From assembly GCF_000150275.1 (NCBI RefSeq), contig NW_002060959.1, positions 130,172 to 194,171 of the forward strand: 64,000 nucleotides of DNA, in the 5' to 3' direction. Origin of the DNA: Trichoplax adhaerens (taxonomy: Eukaryota > Placozoa > Uniplacotomia > Trichoplacea > Trichoplacidae). The notes beneath the pieces were generated by a model. It saw only the letters and a program-made list of their open reading frames with translations. It ran no database searches and was not told the origin of the DNA. Shown piece by piece: positions 1-12,060 of this stretch. Made by a program: the position numbers and the translations under genes. How positions within the stretch are numbered: position 1 is the first letter of the stretch; each line of letters begins with the position of its first letter.

Positions 1-3000
1 TCTACGGTAAGCCAGAATGATGAATTAGTCAAGCATGTAATCCGTCAGGCGGGTAGAATACTTGCCTTGAATACGATAACTGAAATTCTTTATTAGGTAT
101 AATACCAGAAAGGTCCAATCTGTCGAATGATATTTCGCAAACTTACCGGTAGTGAAGTTTTAGTCAAGAATGCAGAAGGATCAATGTTTACTCCATTCAT
201 GTACAACTGACCAAGAGTTGTAAAAAATAGTTCTCGATTGCGAGGGTTATCCTTTCGCATAGTTTTCATTATTGTGCAAGTTTTACTCATAGAGCGCTTC
301 AACACAGCTTGAAGTAAATGATGCGGGCTAATTTCTATTACTATAGCATCTTCTGGTACTTTCTGCATAGCATCGTAAAACAATACTGGACTTACTAAGT
401 TATTAACATAGTAATCTGCTCCAGCGTATTTTGCAATGTCTTCATGTAATTTAGATTCTGGTACTGAAGAGCTAATCCAGCGAGATGAACGAAGCTTCGG
501 TTGCGTAACAATTTTCTCAACAGCAGCTTTGAGAAATGGTGCAGCTTTCTTGATATAGTGAGAGTGAAAGGCTACACCTGCTGTCTCTACTTTTTTGGCA
601 AAAATTTCTAATTATAGAAAAATGAAATATTTTGAGGTACGAGATAAATCAGCAATGTCAAGTCAACTAAACAAATTTATCCCAATTTATGACTTATCTA
701 TCAAAGATTGTAATCATATCAGTAGGGTTAAAGTGTTTACATCTATCTATTGCTATTAGCTAACCTTCAGATTTTAATTGTTTGACAACTTCTTCCACTT
801 TATCTGGATCACCCGAGATAGTAACAGTTTTTTCTGCGTTATGACATGCAGCTACAACATCATCTGGACAACGCTTTTTCGCTTCTGCCCATGTTAATCC
901 GACAGCAGCCATTGCACCTTTCTCTAATTTAGCATCTAAGATAGATTGACCTCTCCAGTAGCCAACCTGCACTGCTTCTTCTAGTGTCAGTGCTCCATCA
1001 GCATAACCACAAGCTACTTCACCGGCACTATGACCGAATAGACCTATAAAAAAATATCAAAGTTTGATGTTTAAAACTACTGCTAGTTTACATATAGTCT
1101 ACATCATTAGCATCCAATAATAAGCTTCTAGTTTTATGTACTATGATTACAATATTGAATTGGAACAAATTGCCTTAATTTGATATACTTTTATCTATAA
1201 GACTGTTATGTAATAGCTTCTACGTACCATCTGGTTCAAGGCCGCAAGCCTTCAAACAATCGACTAATGCCACTTGTATGACTACTAGCCCAGTGAATGA
1301 GTTTCGGACATTTTCAAATGTGTCTTGATCACTATTTAGTAACAGATCCATTACATCCAATCCTGTTGGGAGTAACACTTCACGTGCTCTTTCAATACTC
1401 TCGCGAAATACTTCAAATTTCATCATATCTCGACCCATCTTAGCCCAGTGGACTCCCATACCTGAAAACACCCACCATACTGGACGCTTACTTGTTGGTG
1501 CAACATCAACATCTTGGATAGCATTTTCTGAATTTAATATTGTGAAACCACGTTGAGGATGATAATTGCTGGCAGTGGGTGTATCGGACATGCTATTTAG
1601 GAGATTGATTAAATCAGCTTTATCATGGTGTTGATTAGCAAGTTCACATAACTTCTCCACGCTTTCTTTTGTACGACCAGAGCATAGTGCTATGGATAAA
1701 TTGTTACTTATTGTTAATTGGCTGTCCTCTTCATGGAAAATTCTCGGTTTCAGCACGGCATGAGAATTGGCACCACCAAATCCGAACGAGTTCACACCGA
1801 CATAGCCATCTGAAATTAGAGACGACCTCATGTTAATAATCACTACTTATCTGAACTGGTATCACTAATGTAAAAAGTCTATCTTATTGACGGTGTAATC
1901 GATCAACTCATTGGTATGGCATCTTGTTTGCATAGACAAGTATCGATGAGTATACTATGTATAGCATGTATTGACCTGGAAATGGTGTATTTTCTGTAAC
2001 GACTTTCAAACGCCCATCTAGCAATCCTGGAATGTCAGGATTGGGATTTTTGTAGTGCAAATTAGCAGTTAAAGTGCCATGTTGAGTGCATGCGAGTACT
2101 TTAGCAACAGCTGCTAATCCAGATGCAGGCTCACTATGTCCCATATTGGATTTGACGGTCCCAATGAGTAGAGGTTTATTACCACGGACCTCGCCTGCAA
2201 ACATATCACAGATTGAATTGACTTCTTGTGGATCACCAGCTTTGGTACCTGTTCCATGAGCTTCAACGTAACTAACATCACCAGGATTGATACCAGCTTC
2301 ATTGTAGATTTCCTTTAATAGGCGAAATTGTGCTCTGCCATTGGGAAATGTAACACCCTGCTCCTTGTATCCGTCACAATTGGATTTAGTATAGGGGACG
2401 GTGGCATAAATACGTTTGGCAACGCTTTTCTTTAGTAAAAGTACTGAAATGATACCTAAATATCGAATTATTGTGATATTTTAGACAAGGATATGCAATT
2501 TGTAGGTGATAGAACATCATGCAAGAATGGTGATAATATGTAGGGTATTAGAATGGATCCTATTCTCGAGGTTACGGTAGCTATTGAAAATATTGAAAAT
2601 TACCTTCAGCACGACAGTAGCCATTACTACCAGCATCGAATGCTTTACACGAGCCATCATGCGATAACATTCCAAATTTATGAAATTCCAAGCCAGTATT
2701 GGGTTTGAAATCACAGCATACCCCGCCAACAATTGCACCTTCACAACATCCCATCCTGATTGATCGTACACCTTGATCGAAAGCGATTAACGATGAAGAG
2801 CAAGCAGTATCGACAGCGAAACTAGGCCCTGTATCAACAAAAGCAAAGATTGTTTTCAACTTTGAAGGCAATATCGGTCTAGTTCAGGCTGTTTTAATGG
2901 CAGTCACAATGGCTATTCTATCATGTGTACTATTTATTACCATCATTCATTGACTTATTTACTGGAACAAGACTGTCTAACGCGTTTTTGTTCACAATAC

Positions 3001-3554
3001 ATCTATATATATACATTACGCTATGACTAATGAATGAATCCTTGCCTTCAAGGAAAACAAATTTACGTAGTAGACTTACCGCCAAAATTGAAGTAGTATG
3101 ATACTCGATTGGCACACATGCAGGCATGGCAGCCAGTCGCACTGTAGCCTATCTGCGATTCTGCATCAGATTGGTAAGCGTGCAAAGCTTCGCTCAAGGT
3201 TTCTCCTACAAAGACACCGTAATTTTTGCCGCGTAAGTTGTAAGGATTGAAACCAGCATCGACAATCGCTTCATAAGAGCATTCCAGCAGCATACGAAGT
3301 TGAGGATCCATGGTATTGGTTTGCTTGGGATGAATACCAAAGAAAGTTGCATCGAAAAGTTCGGGATTCTTCAATTTGCCATTACGCTTTGGTAATCCAT
3401 ACAATCCAGGAGGCCATCGTCGGTCATCTTCGGTGACCATATCTTCAGCGTTGAATAAATGATCCCAAAATTCTTGCATGTTATTGGATTCAGGTAAACG
3501 GCAAGAGATACCAGCAATAACAATTTCATCATCGTCGATGAGTACCGGCGCCAT
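1..3554 (-). CDS. FASN: Animal-type fatty acid synthase, N-terminal KS-AT part (partial)
   Basis: This is the N-terminal part of a cytosolic type I fatty acid synthase, which builds palmitate from acetyl- and malonyl-CoA. Minus-strand exons, from GT-AG boundaries and frame continuity, are 3554-3080, 2828-2604, 2455-1976, 1809-1228, 1043-765 and 608-147, perhaps followed by 79-66. The ketosynthase shows DTACSSS (Cys about residue 168), VEAHGTGT (His about 300), SNMGH (His about 340) and NSFGFGG. The acyltransferase shows FSGMG, GHSAGE (Ser about 593) and VAFHSH. Order and spacing match vertebrate FASN, so DH, ER, KR, ACP and TE should lie beyond the left edge. The ATG at 3554 begins [15 protein letters not shown] as in the family. 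It directly follows a good 3' splice site (ttattgcag), so a 5'-UTR intron is possible. Joining exon 5 to exon 6 at the obvious sites is one base out of frame, at a six-base homopolymer (600-605). An animal FAS-like polyketide synthase is the alternative. Confidence 0.9.
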
Positions 3555-5600
3555 CTGCAATAATTCAAACAATTTGCATGGTCAGCTAGTGTCGTTCATG
3601 CTCAACCTTCAACTTAGTCAGATGATTGATCTACTGTCATTGAGGTGCGATAGACTAGATGCACTCTCGTATGATGAATCGACATAACTGCAGAGGGTAT
3701 ATTGGTCTCATCATGCTCCATTGCTTCCGTCGTGATAGCCTGTCTTGGCGAGCTGGGTTGGCTTAGCAAGAAATTGTTTTACCATCGCTCGCTTTTTCTA
3801 CAAAAGCACAGCACTATCCTAGACATGTTTGCCCTAATCTGGTCTGTCCACACCGTAGAGGTATGGTGAAATAGGTTCTGTTTTTCAATCTCAATTCAAA
3901 ACCGGAGTCCATCTCTGAATCGATTCACGGCTCTACAAGAGCTTCCTTCCTCGTATGCTCCCCGCCCTCCCCCAATTCAATTTTATTTTCTACCGATGAC
4001 GTACGTCAACATTTCCATTTTCAGGTATAGTGACACCCAGTGGCACCACGAGCGCACGACCGAAGGTCACGGTTGCACGAATGTCGCATAGAGTAATCAC
4101 GCCATTGATATCGGCGGTACTGGACAGTCTATTTTACTATGGTTTTACTACAGTTGGGTGACCATCACGCTAGACTGGCCACGCACAATAGTCGAGCCTT
4201 ATGGTGGAGGTGACGCATTGAGTGGGTATGACTCGGTACTAGGAGAATGTGCCAGCCAGCATCCGTCTGACACCGTGCTCGGTACAATCTCCAACTGTTG
4301 ATCAGTAGCTAGTGTTGAGTGTTGAGTGATTGCATGGCTAGTGGTTAAGTTAAGTATGCAACTGCGCTTGAACAGTACTGTCAAAAGAATAACGCTTGCT
4401 CTGTACTGCAAGATAGTGCAACGAGTAGAACATGATTTGGTCTCCAATGACTTTATAGCCATACCTTGCTTTAGTGGTGACGTAAGTCGTGTCACGTAGT
4501 CCACTACAAGACACGACCGTATTCTAAGGTCACTCCACTCTGACTGATTCACAGTACCACGGCGCTCTACTCTTCTGTACTGTACACTATGTACTGTAGA
4601 CTCAGCGAGGGAGTCCTGTCTTGTGGCTAGTGGTGACCACTGACCCGGTGTCGTCACAGCCCCATCGACGTGAAGCTAGTGTAGAAGTAGTACAGTACTG
4701 TACACAAGTGCAGACAGTGCGCTAGAACGATCATGGATTCCAGTGGTAAGAGTGATCATAAAAATGTCCATTAAAAGCTACAATTAGAGTGAGCGAGGAA
4801 TCGGCTGGTTATTTCGAAAAGACACAGTGAGGAGCCTGTAGATTGTACACGAGATCGTCAACAGGTCGTGAGCAAGTATACAGCACAGTAGACACACAAC
4901 GATGTCTGTATGCTCGCGGACTGACGGACGATGACACTCCACATTCTGCCACTCGATGATGACCAGAGATCTTAGCCAGGAGCAATATTCAATGTCTGGT
5001 CATTCTCGGCCACTGTACATTTCCTATGACATGACAGATCCAGAAATGCTGGTGGAACGTTTTCACCGGCATTTTTGCATGTGTTACAGGGAAATGTTTG
5101 GGCCTACCGGTCATGGACTACGATCGCTATACAGTGCATGGATTAGTCCATCGTGAGATATAAAATGGACTGGATGATGTAATCCATCGCCGGAATCATA
5201 TGGAATACAGTCAATTTGACGATGTTACAGTCTGTAACAGTATCATCGTGCGCTAAAAGAATGTCACCTGTATGTAGTCTATAGTAGTCTACAGGATGAC
5301 AACAATTGACTATAGACAATATGCTCGCAGAAAAATTCCCCACCCATGATGCTATCGATTGTTATCGCTGCTGCCAGTGCTGCTCAGTCAAATCGAAGTT
5401 AATCTTTCCATGGTTTTCTACACTATACTAAGTCTAGTATGTCAATGCCCCCCCAAAAAGATGACGAAATCGGCCCCAAAAAAATTTTTGCGGGGCTCTG
5501 CCTGCCAGCGCAACAACCCCTGTGGTGGCCATCATCCACTTAGGACTAATTCAATCGCTAATATCTCATCTAGACTGGAATAAAATGATGAAAAGGAGAT
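3555..5600. other. Upstream region of the synthase gene, GC-richer, no gene recognised
   Basis: This stretch is visibly less AT-rich than the rest of the window and lies directly upstream of the minus-strand synthase gene, so it probably holds its promoter and 5' UTR. Open frames at 4199-4657 (minus) and 4956-5156 (plus) have no recognisable domain, and their length is explained by the lower AT content. Short motifs of the type TACTGTA/TACAGTA recur (for example near 4371, 4572 and 4687). Confidence 0.4.
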
Positions 5601-8600
5601 AGAAATGGATCTTCAATGTCGTATTCAAGGTGGCCACAGCAATAGCCATCCTAGAGGGTTATGGCTTACTGTCTAGCATTTGTATTCCATCGTTCCTCTT
5701 GTACAGTATTCATATTGACTCCATGATGTAATCGTATATTGATTCTTGTACAGTATCGTCGTCATGAAGGAAGAATGGAAAGAAAAAAAATAGTCGTCCA
5801 ATTATTCTGGCCTAAATGGCTAGGATAAAACAATCCATGTTGGGAGAGGGCAAAGACAACTGCTATCCATTGAATACAGATAGAAAGGAATATTTCCCCT
5901 TCCTTTATCATTCATTTTCAATTTAGTTGTTACAGTAACACTTTGTCAGCCCAGAAGGTGATAATGACGATTTATCTCTCCAACATCATTAGTCCCAGCT
6001 GGATTGAAAAGCTATTCCATCTTGAGGCGCGAGCTGCTAATACAATGTACTTTATGATTGCATCATTCTTTTCAGCTGTCAAAGTTGGATAGAATTGTTG
6101 ATGCATTTTTCGACCTTCCAGTTAGAGCCCTCAAGAATAAAGGGGCTCAGTAGACGAGTCATTGTAATAAAGCTGAACAAGTAAAATAGCCTCTCTGCTA
6201 TACTGTACAGTATTCAAAGAAAAAAGAAAAAAATTCAAATTGAATTTTCTCTATACTTGTATACTCGTACTGAAGATAGAAAGAAATCCCATTGCAGTTT
6301 TCAATAAGACAGTAGTGTACATTCTTGGAACTGAGCTGACCGAGTAAAATATCTAGTCTATTTCATGGATACTACTTCAGAAGAAGGCTACTCAACATCG
6401 GACTAGATACATCCTGGGCCACTAAAATGAGATAGCCAAGTCTAGTCATCGAGGTGTGATGTAGAAGACTTTGATGCAAAAGCTATAAATGTGCTATTGT
6501 CTCAACATTGATAAAAAATATTTTTTTCCACTAAAAGTACAGCCAAAGTGTTAGGCAGCCTAGGGTACGTGAAAACAGGAAAAAGGTACATTGCAAGATG
6601 ATGAGTAGACTAAGTAAAATTGGGACTGTCACTTAAGCGGTAGTGCCATATCATTTCTTCAAGCCAATAAACATCTTGTAGGATAAATTAAAAAAAATTT
6701 TGTTCGACTCTACCAAAGGTAATTTTGTTCAGGAATATGCAAATGAGCAACATTATTTTATCACTAACGCTAGCCTCCTGTCAACATTGCAAGTTCGTCT
6801 AGCTACTCCATCGATTCAAGTCTATTATTGGGAATGAGTTCCGATCTTTTGCAATAGCCCATTTGCAGCCAACATGCTTCCACAGAACATGCTGCTGAAC
6901 TAAAGTAAAGGAATTTGGTGAGTACATGTAGCAATCACTCGATTCCAATTCCTACGTCATCATTGCAAATGACAAAAAAAATTGGGGGAGTTTCGGTGGA
7001 AATGCCATCCAAGTATGGCTGAGCCCTGAACTTTTTGGACCTTCGAAAAGAACGATATAGTAACTGAAACTGCTACTAACAGCCCTGTTAGCCATTTAGC
7101 AGTAAAATTAAAAGCCATTATGTAACCCTGAACAATTATTTCGCAAAATTGGAAGCCCTTCAGATTGAGTACAGAAAAGTTAAGCTGCATTGATATAAGC
7201 CAATTTGGATACACCCGTCATGTAAAGTAAGAATACCCTAAGCCCCTAAATTAGCGATGCAATTGAAATTGAAGAGAAATATAAAATAGCTTACCTTTCT
7301 TATCTTCTTCTCTGTCACTTTTTCAGCAAAAAGAAATTGCACGATCTGATCAGATTGCTATTTGACTTGAATTCGGCCAAATAAGCTTGCAGGTAGCCAC
7401 GTTACTGTATCTAGCAATACAGTTGCGATAGCTAAGAAATTTTGAGGAGATTGCAAGCCAATTTATTGCATCAATATTAGATGACAGTATACTTACGTCC
7501 AACCAATCAGCTTATCGGTTGCTTAAAAATCACGCGCAATTATCAATAATAACCTGGAGAGGAGAAAGAAATGATGTTTACTTAATATTTTAATTTCTAT
7601 TCATAATTGACAGGACATACAAAGCAAATACATTTGAGATCAAAAGGCCAAAAAAAAGCGATGGCAATCGCCAGCCCCTTTGTCAAACTTTATTGCTTGA
7701 TAACGGCCAAAAAAAAAATTCAATTCTCTTTTTACTCTATTCGTTAAAGCTGTATGAGAAAATTTTACTTTCTTCACTGCTACAGAGTGATTCGAAAATA
7801 GCATCAAGCCTTATCTACAGGCCAATTTTACCATCAACAGCTTGTATCAATTATTGATTAGCTCATTCTGTACGATGGCCATGATAATAATATCACTGGA
7901 TACACCTGTGTAAATCATTTTTCTTAGCAAGAGGAGAAATGACACGTTGATCTTGACGTCTCTTATTATTATTATTTTTTTTTCTCTCACTAGTACGAAG
8001 TACTAGTATACACTAAGCTTGAGGAAGACTGCATTCAAATACGGTTAAAAATTATCGTCTGATTTCCTACTCTGCATGTCTCCAAATGCACGTTACAAGA
8101 TTATTTACTGTCATTTGAACATATGTAAAGCTAGCATGGCCTTATCATTTGTCTATTTTATTACATAAAAGGATTCAAAAACATCTGCTCAAGGTCATAG
8201 TGAAGCTAATGGCAGCAAGCACGTTGCAACAAGCGTGATGAAGATGGCCGTCTATGGCTCCTTCAATGTGCTCTTGCTGTCGACAATTTCGACATGGATG
8301 TTGTGTTGAAGAAAGATAGTCGATTACCCCCGCTAAGTTACGAGAACTGATTTTAAGATCTATGGATTGCAAATGATCATTTCCTCTATCACGATCCAAT
8401 TCTCTTGGCTCCAAACAGCCATTTGTATTATTTCAGTCAATAAAACGCAGCACCATTATTTATTTAATAACATCTTTTGCATCATGCTCCTCCCCTTATT
8501 CCAAGTGATCGCCTATCCATTCTCCTCTCGGAGTAGAAATAATGACCATATTAACTCTTGAGTGTGTTGTACAGTCCTCATCGGGTTGGTTATGCTCTCC

Positions 8601-10146
8601 TGGACACCATATACGGATCAAAAGTCAATTTAAATGAGGCGGAAAAAAAAATTTTTTTTCCCTTCTTTTGAAATCGGTTGTGATCCATTACTCTTTTTGT
8701 AGCTTAGCCGCCATCCTCGTCCTTGATCATCCGGATGGTTTGGTAGCCGATTAATCTGGATTACAGACTGGATAATACATTTCCAAGGGAAAATGGCTAA
8801 TCCTATTTCAAGTTTTTTTTTTATTTTTTAATTTTGCTATATAATTGAATTTAATGCGTTTGACCATCCTGTCTATATTTCCGTAGAAGATGGCTTTTAA
8901 ATAATATTATCATGTCTGATAGTGATGTTAATGATTACGCCATTGCAATAATAATAGGCGAATCATGATCGCTAGCGAGAACATACTGCACTAGCGTATA
9001 AATCATTTAGCAAATACAATAGATAATCAAGAGAATTTCTGATGGAGAGTAAATAAATTCTCCATGTGGACGCCCATCTTGTCAAATCTGGTAATTTATT
9101 TAAACAAAGGGTAGTGTTAGCCATAAATATTATTATGAATCAATATTCGTCAAGATAGAGTGATTGGATCGTATTTAATTACATAATCATCTGAACATGT
9201 TTTTTCCACAGATACTCTAATCCCTATGCTGGCTATGCACGACGTCATTGTCTACGAAAAAAATAAAAATTACTGCTAAAAAATCAAAGTCAGATTGAGC
9301 ATCCAAGATAATCTCATGCGGATGCTCTTGAGCGAGGATCTTGTATGCAATCCTCCGTCAAGCCATGGATGAATCAACTGATTAACATCCAACTCTAATA
9401 GCATTCCTTCTTACCAAGGAATAAAGCCTCTTCAATGATCGCCATATTAGCGATAGCTAGCAACACCCATCGCAAACAATCCTTACAATTAATCGATGGA
9501 ATAAAAATTGTTCATTTCCCTACATCATAAGTTGCAGAAAGTCAAGTCCATTCAAGACTTGAAGTACGATTGGCTGAATGACATCATGTTCCCAACCCAT
9601 GCGTTCACTGCTCAGATGCTCAGACCTCTTCTAGCGTGATAATTAAAATAATCCAAAATAAAATCTGCTTACTGTTAAGCATGATAAACTACTATTAACG
9701 TAGCAAGTAACGTTGATCACTTGCATCACATGCTGTCTTCGACCATCACCTGATCGTTAGAATCATTCAGTTACCATTTATGCAACCTGTTTTCTAGCCC
9801 AGTGGAAAAACATCCATTCAAGATAGACTAAGGACTTGAATAAGGCCGTTATCCAATGAGAAAAAAGAAAATTTCCAGTATTTATTCTAGCTCTACATAA
9901 CCTATCGTTTGAAAGGGAGAATAATGACAGTATCATGATCATCCAACTTGCAAACAACTTTTTTATACGTGTGTACTTAGCAGCATATTGTGCCTGTTGA
10001 CGGCGATCCGAATTGTTTAACTAGATCCAGTGTAGAACAACGGCCTTTTAATATGTTAATATTTCATCCGTTAGCTAAGACAAATTAAATTGGACAAATA
10101 GAAATAATAATGCAATATGATGGACGTTGTAGGCTAAACCCATTAT
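5601..10146. other. Intergenic, no gene recognised
   Basis: The sequence is AT-rich with frequent stops in all frames and many homopolymer A/T runs. Short open frames at 6960-7214, 8175-8414 and 8367-8561 encode nothing recognisable and have no convincing splice-linked continuation. Confidence 0.5.
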
Positions 10147-10905
10147 GCCAATTTGAGTCGTACTTTATTACATTCAATTTCCAGCAACAATCAAGCTCAA
10201 AAGATATCTAATGAGTAATCGTCTTACCTTTGCAATCAAGCAGATCATGGGCAATTTATTTTAACCAATAGCAATAATCATTTAGCTTGATCCAAGCTTT
10301 AGGCTAAATTAATTGTGCCAGTTTGAACCGTACTTTTATCGCATTCAATCTCAAGTAGCAATCAAGCTCAAAAGTGGACATAGCTGCACAATATACAGTA
10401 ATCCGATGAGTAATCATGTAACCATTGCAATCAAACAGATCATGGTAAATTTAATTTGAACAAGTAAAAGTTAAAATACTACAGGAAATAAGTTGCAGAT
10501 TAAAGCAATCGCACCAATTAGAATCATGCATTGATCGCATTTAATCTCGAGCGACTATCAAGCTAAAACCATCTACAAGTGGCATTGTTGTACAGTAATC
10601 TGATGAGTAAATTATACTACCATTGCCATGAAGCAGATCGTGGCAAATTCAATTCTGACTACTAAAAGTTAAAATACTACCGGAAATAAGTTGTAGACGA
10701 AAGCAATCGGACCAATTTGAGTCATACTTTTATCGTATTCAATCTCGAGCGACCATCAAGCTAAAAGGAAAGCATGATTGTTGTACAGCAATTCGATGAG
10801 CAATCTTGCTGCCTTCGCCATGACGTAAATCATGACAAATTCATTTTGATAAATAAAAGTTAAACTACTGCAACTAGTGATTTCAATGGTGCAAGTACCT
10901 GATTC
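10147..10905. repeat. Tandem repeat, about 170-198 bp units, four degenerate copies
   Basis: The segment starting ccaatttgagtcgtactt recurs at about 10148, 10318, 10514 and 10712, giving periods of 170, 196 and 198 bp. Each unit then carries, in order, a cattcaatctcgag-like segment, atcaagctaaaa, tacagtaatccgatgag, a run like accattgccatgaagcagatc and aaaagttaaaatactac. The copies are diverged by substitutions and small indels. No coding potential is visible. It looks like a small minisatellite made by unequal exchange. Confidence 0.8.
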
Positions 10906-11039
10906 AATGTCATGTTGAGATGCGCATAATGTGAATCATGGCATTGATAGCTAGTGCAACCATGAAATTGCTCATCATAAACACCTTGGCCATAGACTGA
11001 TTAACTAGCAAAATGTTCTTGCTAAGCCCCATCATATCA

Positions 11040-11295
11040 ATCTCTCGTCTCGTTTTGTCGTTATAGTATGCTAGGAACTAAGCTAAAATTGATCATAACG
11101 ACTGATGATGGAAGAACTCGTTCTTGCTGTACATCACTCGCAATAACACCTTGTAATAGATTGATTATGCTGTAAAATATTAATGCTAATCTGTATGGAA
11201 TGAACCACTCGTCTCATTTTGCCGTTGTAGAAAGCAAAGAATAAAAACTATCTTTGATTTGATTGATAATGGAAGAACTTGTTCGCACTCGTTTT
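11040..11295. repeat. Two-copy direct repeat, about 165 bp apart
   Basis: The segment ctcgtctcgttttgtcgttatag at about 11044 recurs as ctcgtctcattttgccgttgtag at about 11208. In both copies it is followed about 50 bp later by a match to gatggaagaactcgttc. The copies are diverged. It lies between two longer tandem-repeat blocks, so 10.1-12.1 kb as a whole has been shaped by tandem duplication. Confidence 0.6.
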
Positions 11296-11759
11296 CAAAG
11301 TGTAACACAAGACGATTCTATATCAAGATAAACGAATGGTCAATTTTTTTGCATTGGAGAAGCAATATACTGCCGGTCGGCACCCCTCGGTGTTCTTGGA
11401 ATAAATCGGATTTCCTGCTGCTTATTACCTCATATCGCGTAAGATCTCAAAAATTTCTGCTGCGCTATCACCAGGGTAATTTTATATCTTCTATTATTAT
11501 TGTTAACAGGCAATATTAGCGAGTTGTATTTGTACTATCGGTTCAAAATTTCCAATTTCAAATAAACATTGGTAGGAAACATTTCTATGTCTATTATGAG
11601 AGAAGCTTGCTCGTCTAGAAATTACGGTATCTAAGCAATATGATGATAAAATGATGATGATCATCATTTGAAACTCTATCTGAATACTATGATTACTGAT
11701 AACTGTCTATCTAACTCTTCCCATGATTCTTGAAAGTAAAGCTAATTACTTGTGATACC

Positions 11760-12060
11760 ATGACAGATTTATTCCATAGTAAAAGAAAATAAACTACGGA
11801 AGTAACAGGTACCACCTCGTTGATTGACTGTTGAAAGCAAAGCGAACACAGCCGAAATAAACTACAGCAGTGCTACTCGTCGATTGACTCTGGATGGTAA
11901 AACGGAAAACAGCAAAACAGACTACAGCAGTGCTAATCTTCCATTAATTTTATTGATCGTAACACTAAGACAGCGAAATAAACTACAGCAGTTCTACTCG
12001 TCCATTTATTCTTGAAAGTAGAGCAAACTACTCGTCAATTGCCTATGCCAGATACCCCAG
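11760..12060. repeat. Tandem repeat, about 60 bp units, four copies
   Basis: The unit contains tcgtYgattgactSttgaaag, then agcgaaataaactacagcag and tgctactcg. Copies begin near 11817, 11878, 11938 and 11998, giving a 60-61 bp period. Fragments of the same unit occur upstream (ttcttgaaagtaaagctaat near 11729). A 63-codon open frame runs through part of the block but codes for nothing recognisable. Confidence 0.75.

Noticed and set aside
2444-2450. Acceptor ttcag at 2445-2444 for synthase exon 3
   Set aside because: It is in frame, but the upstream acceptor at 2456 restores the conserved [13 protein letters not shown] segment found in animal synthases, so the upstream site was preferred.
4199-4657. 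152-codon open frame on the minus strand
   Set aside because: No domain, no homology recognised, and it lies in the GC-richer stretch where chance open frames are longer. It is probably 5' flank of the synthase gene.
4956-5156. Plus-strand open frame beginning MMTRDLSQEQYS
   Set aside because: Short, no recognisable domain, and no convincing splice continuation.
11259-11519. 86-codon open frame in the tandem-repeat cluster
   Set aside because: No recognisable domain, and its start lies in a duplicated non-coding segment.
10147-12060. CRISPR array
   Set aside because: The repeats are long, degenerate and directly tandem without unique spacers, and the window is eukaryotic.
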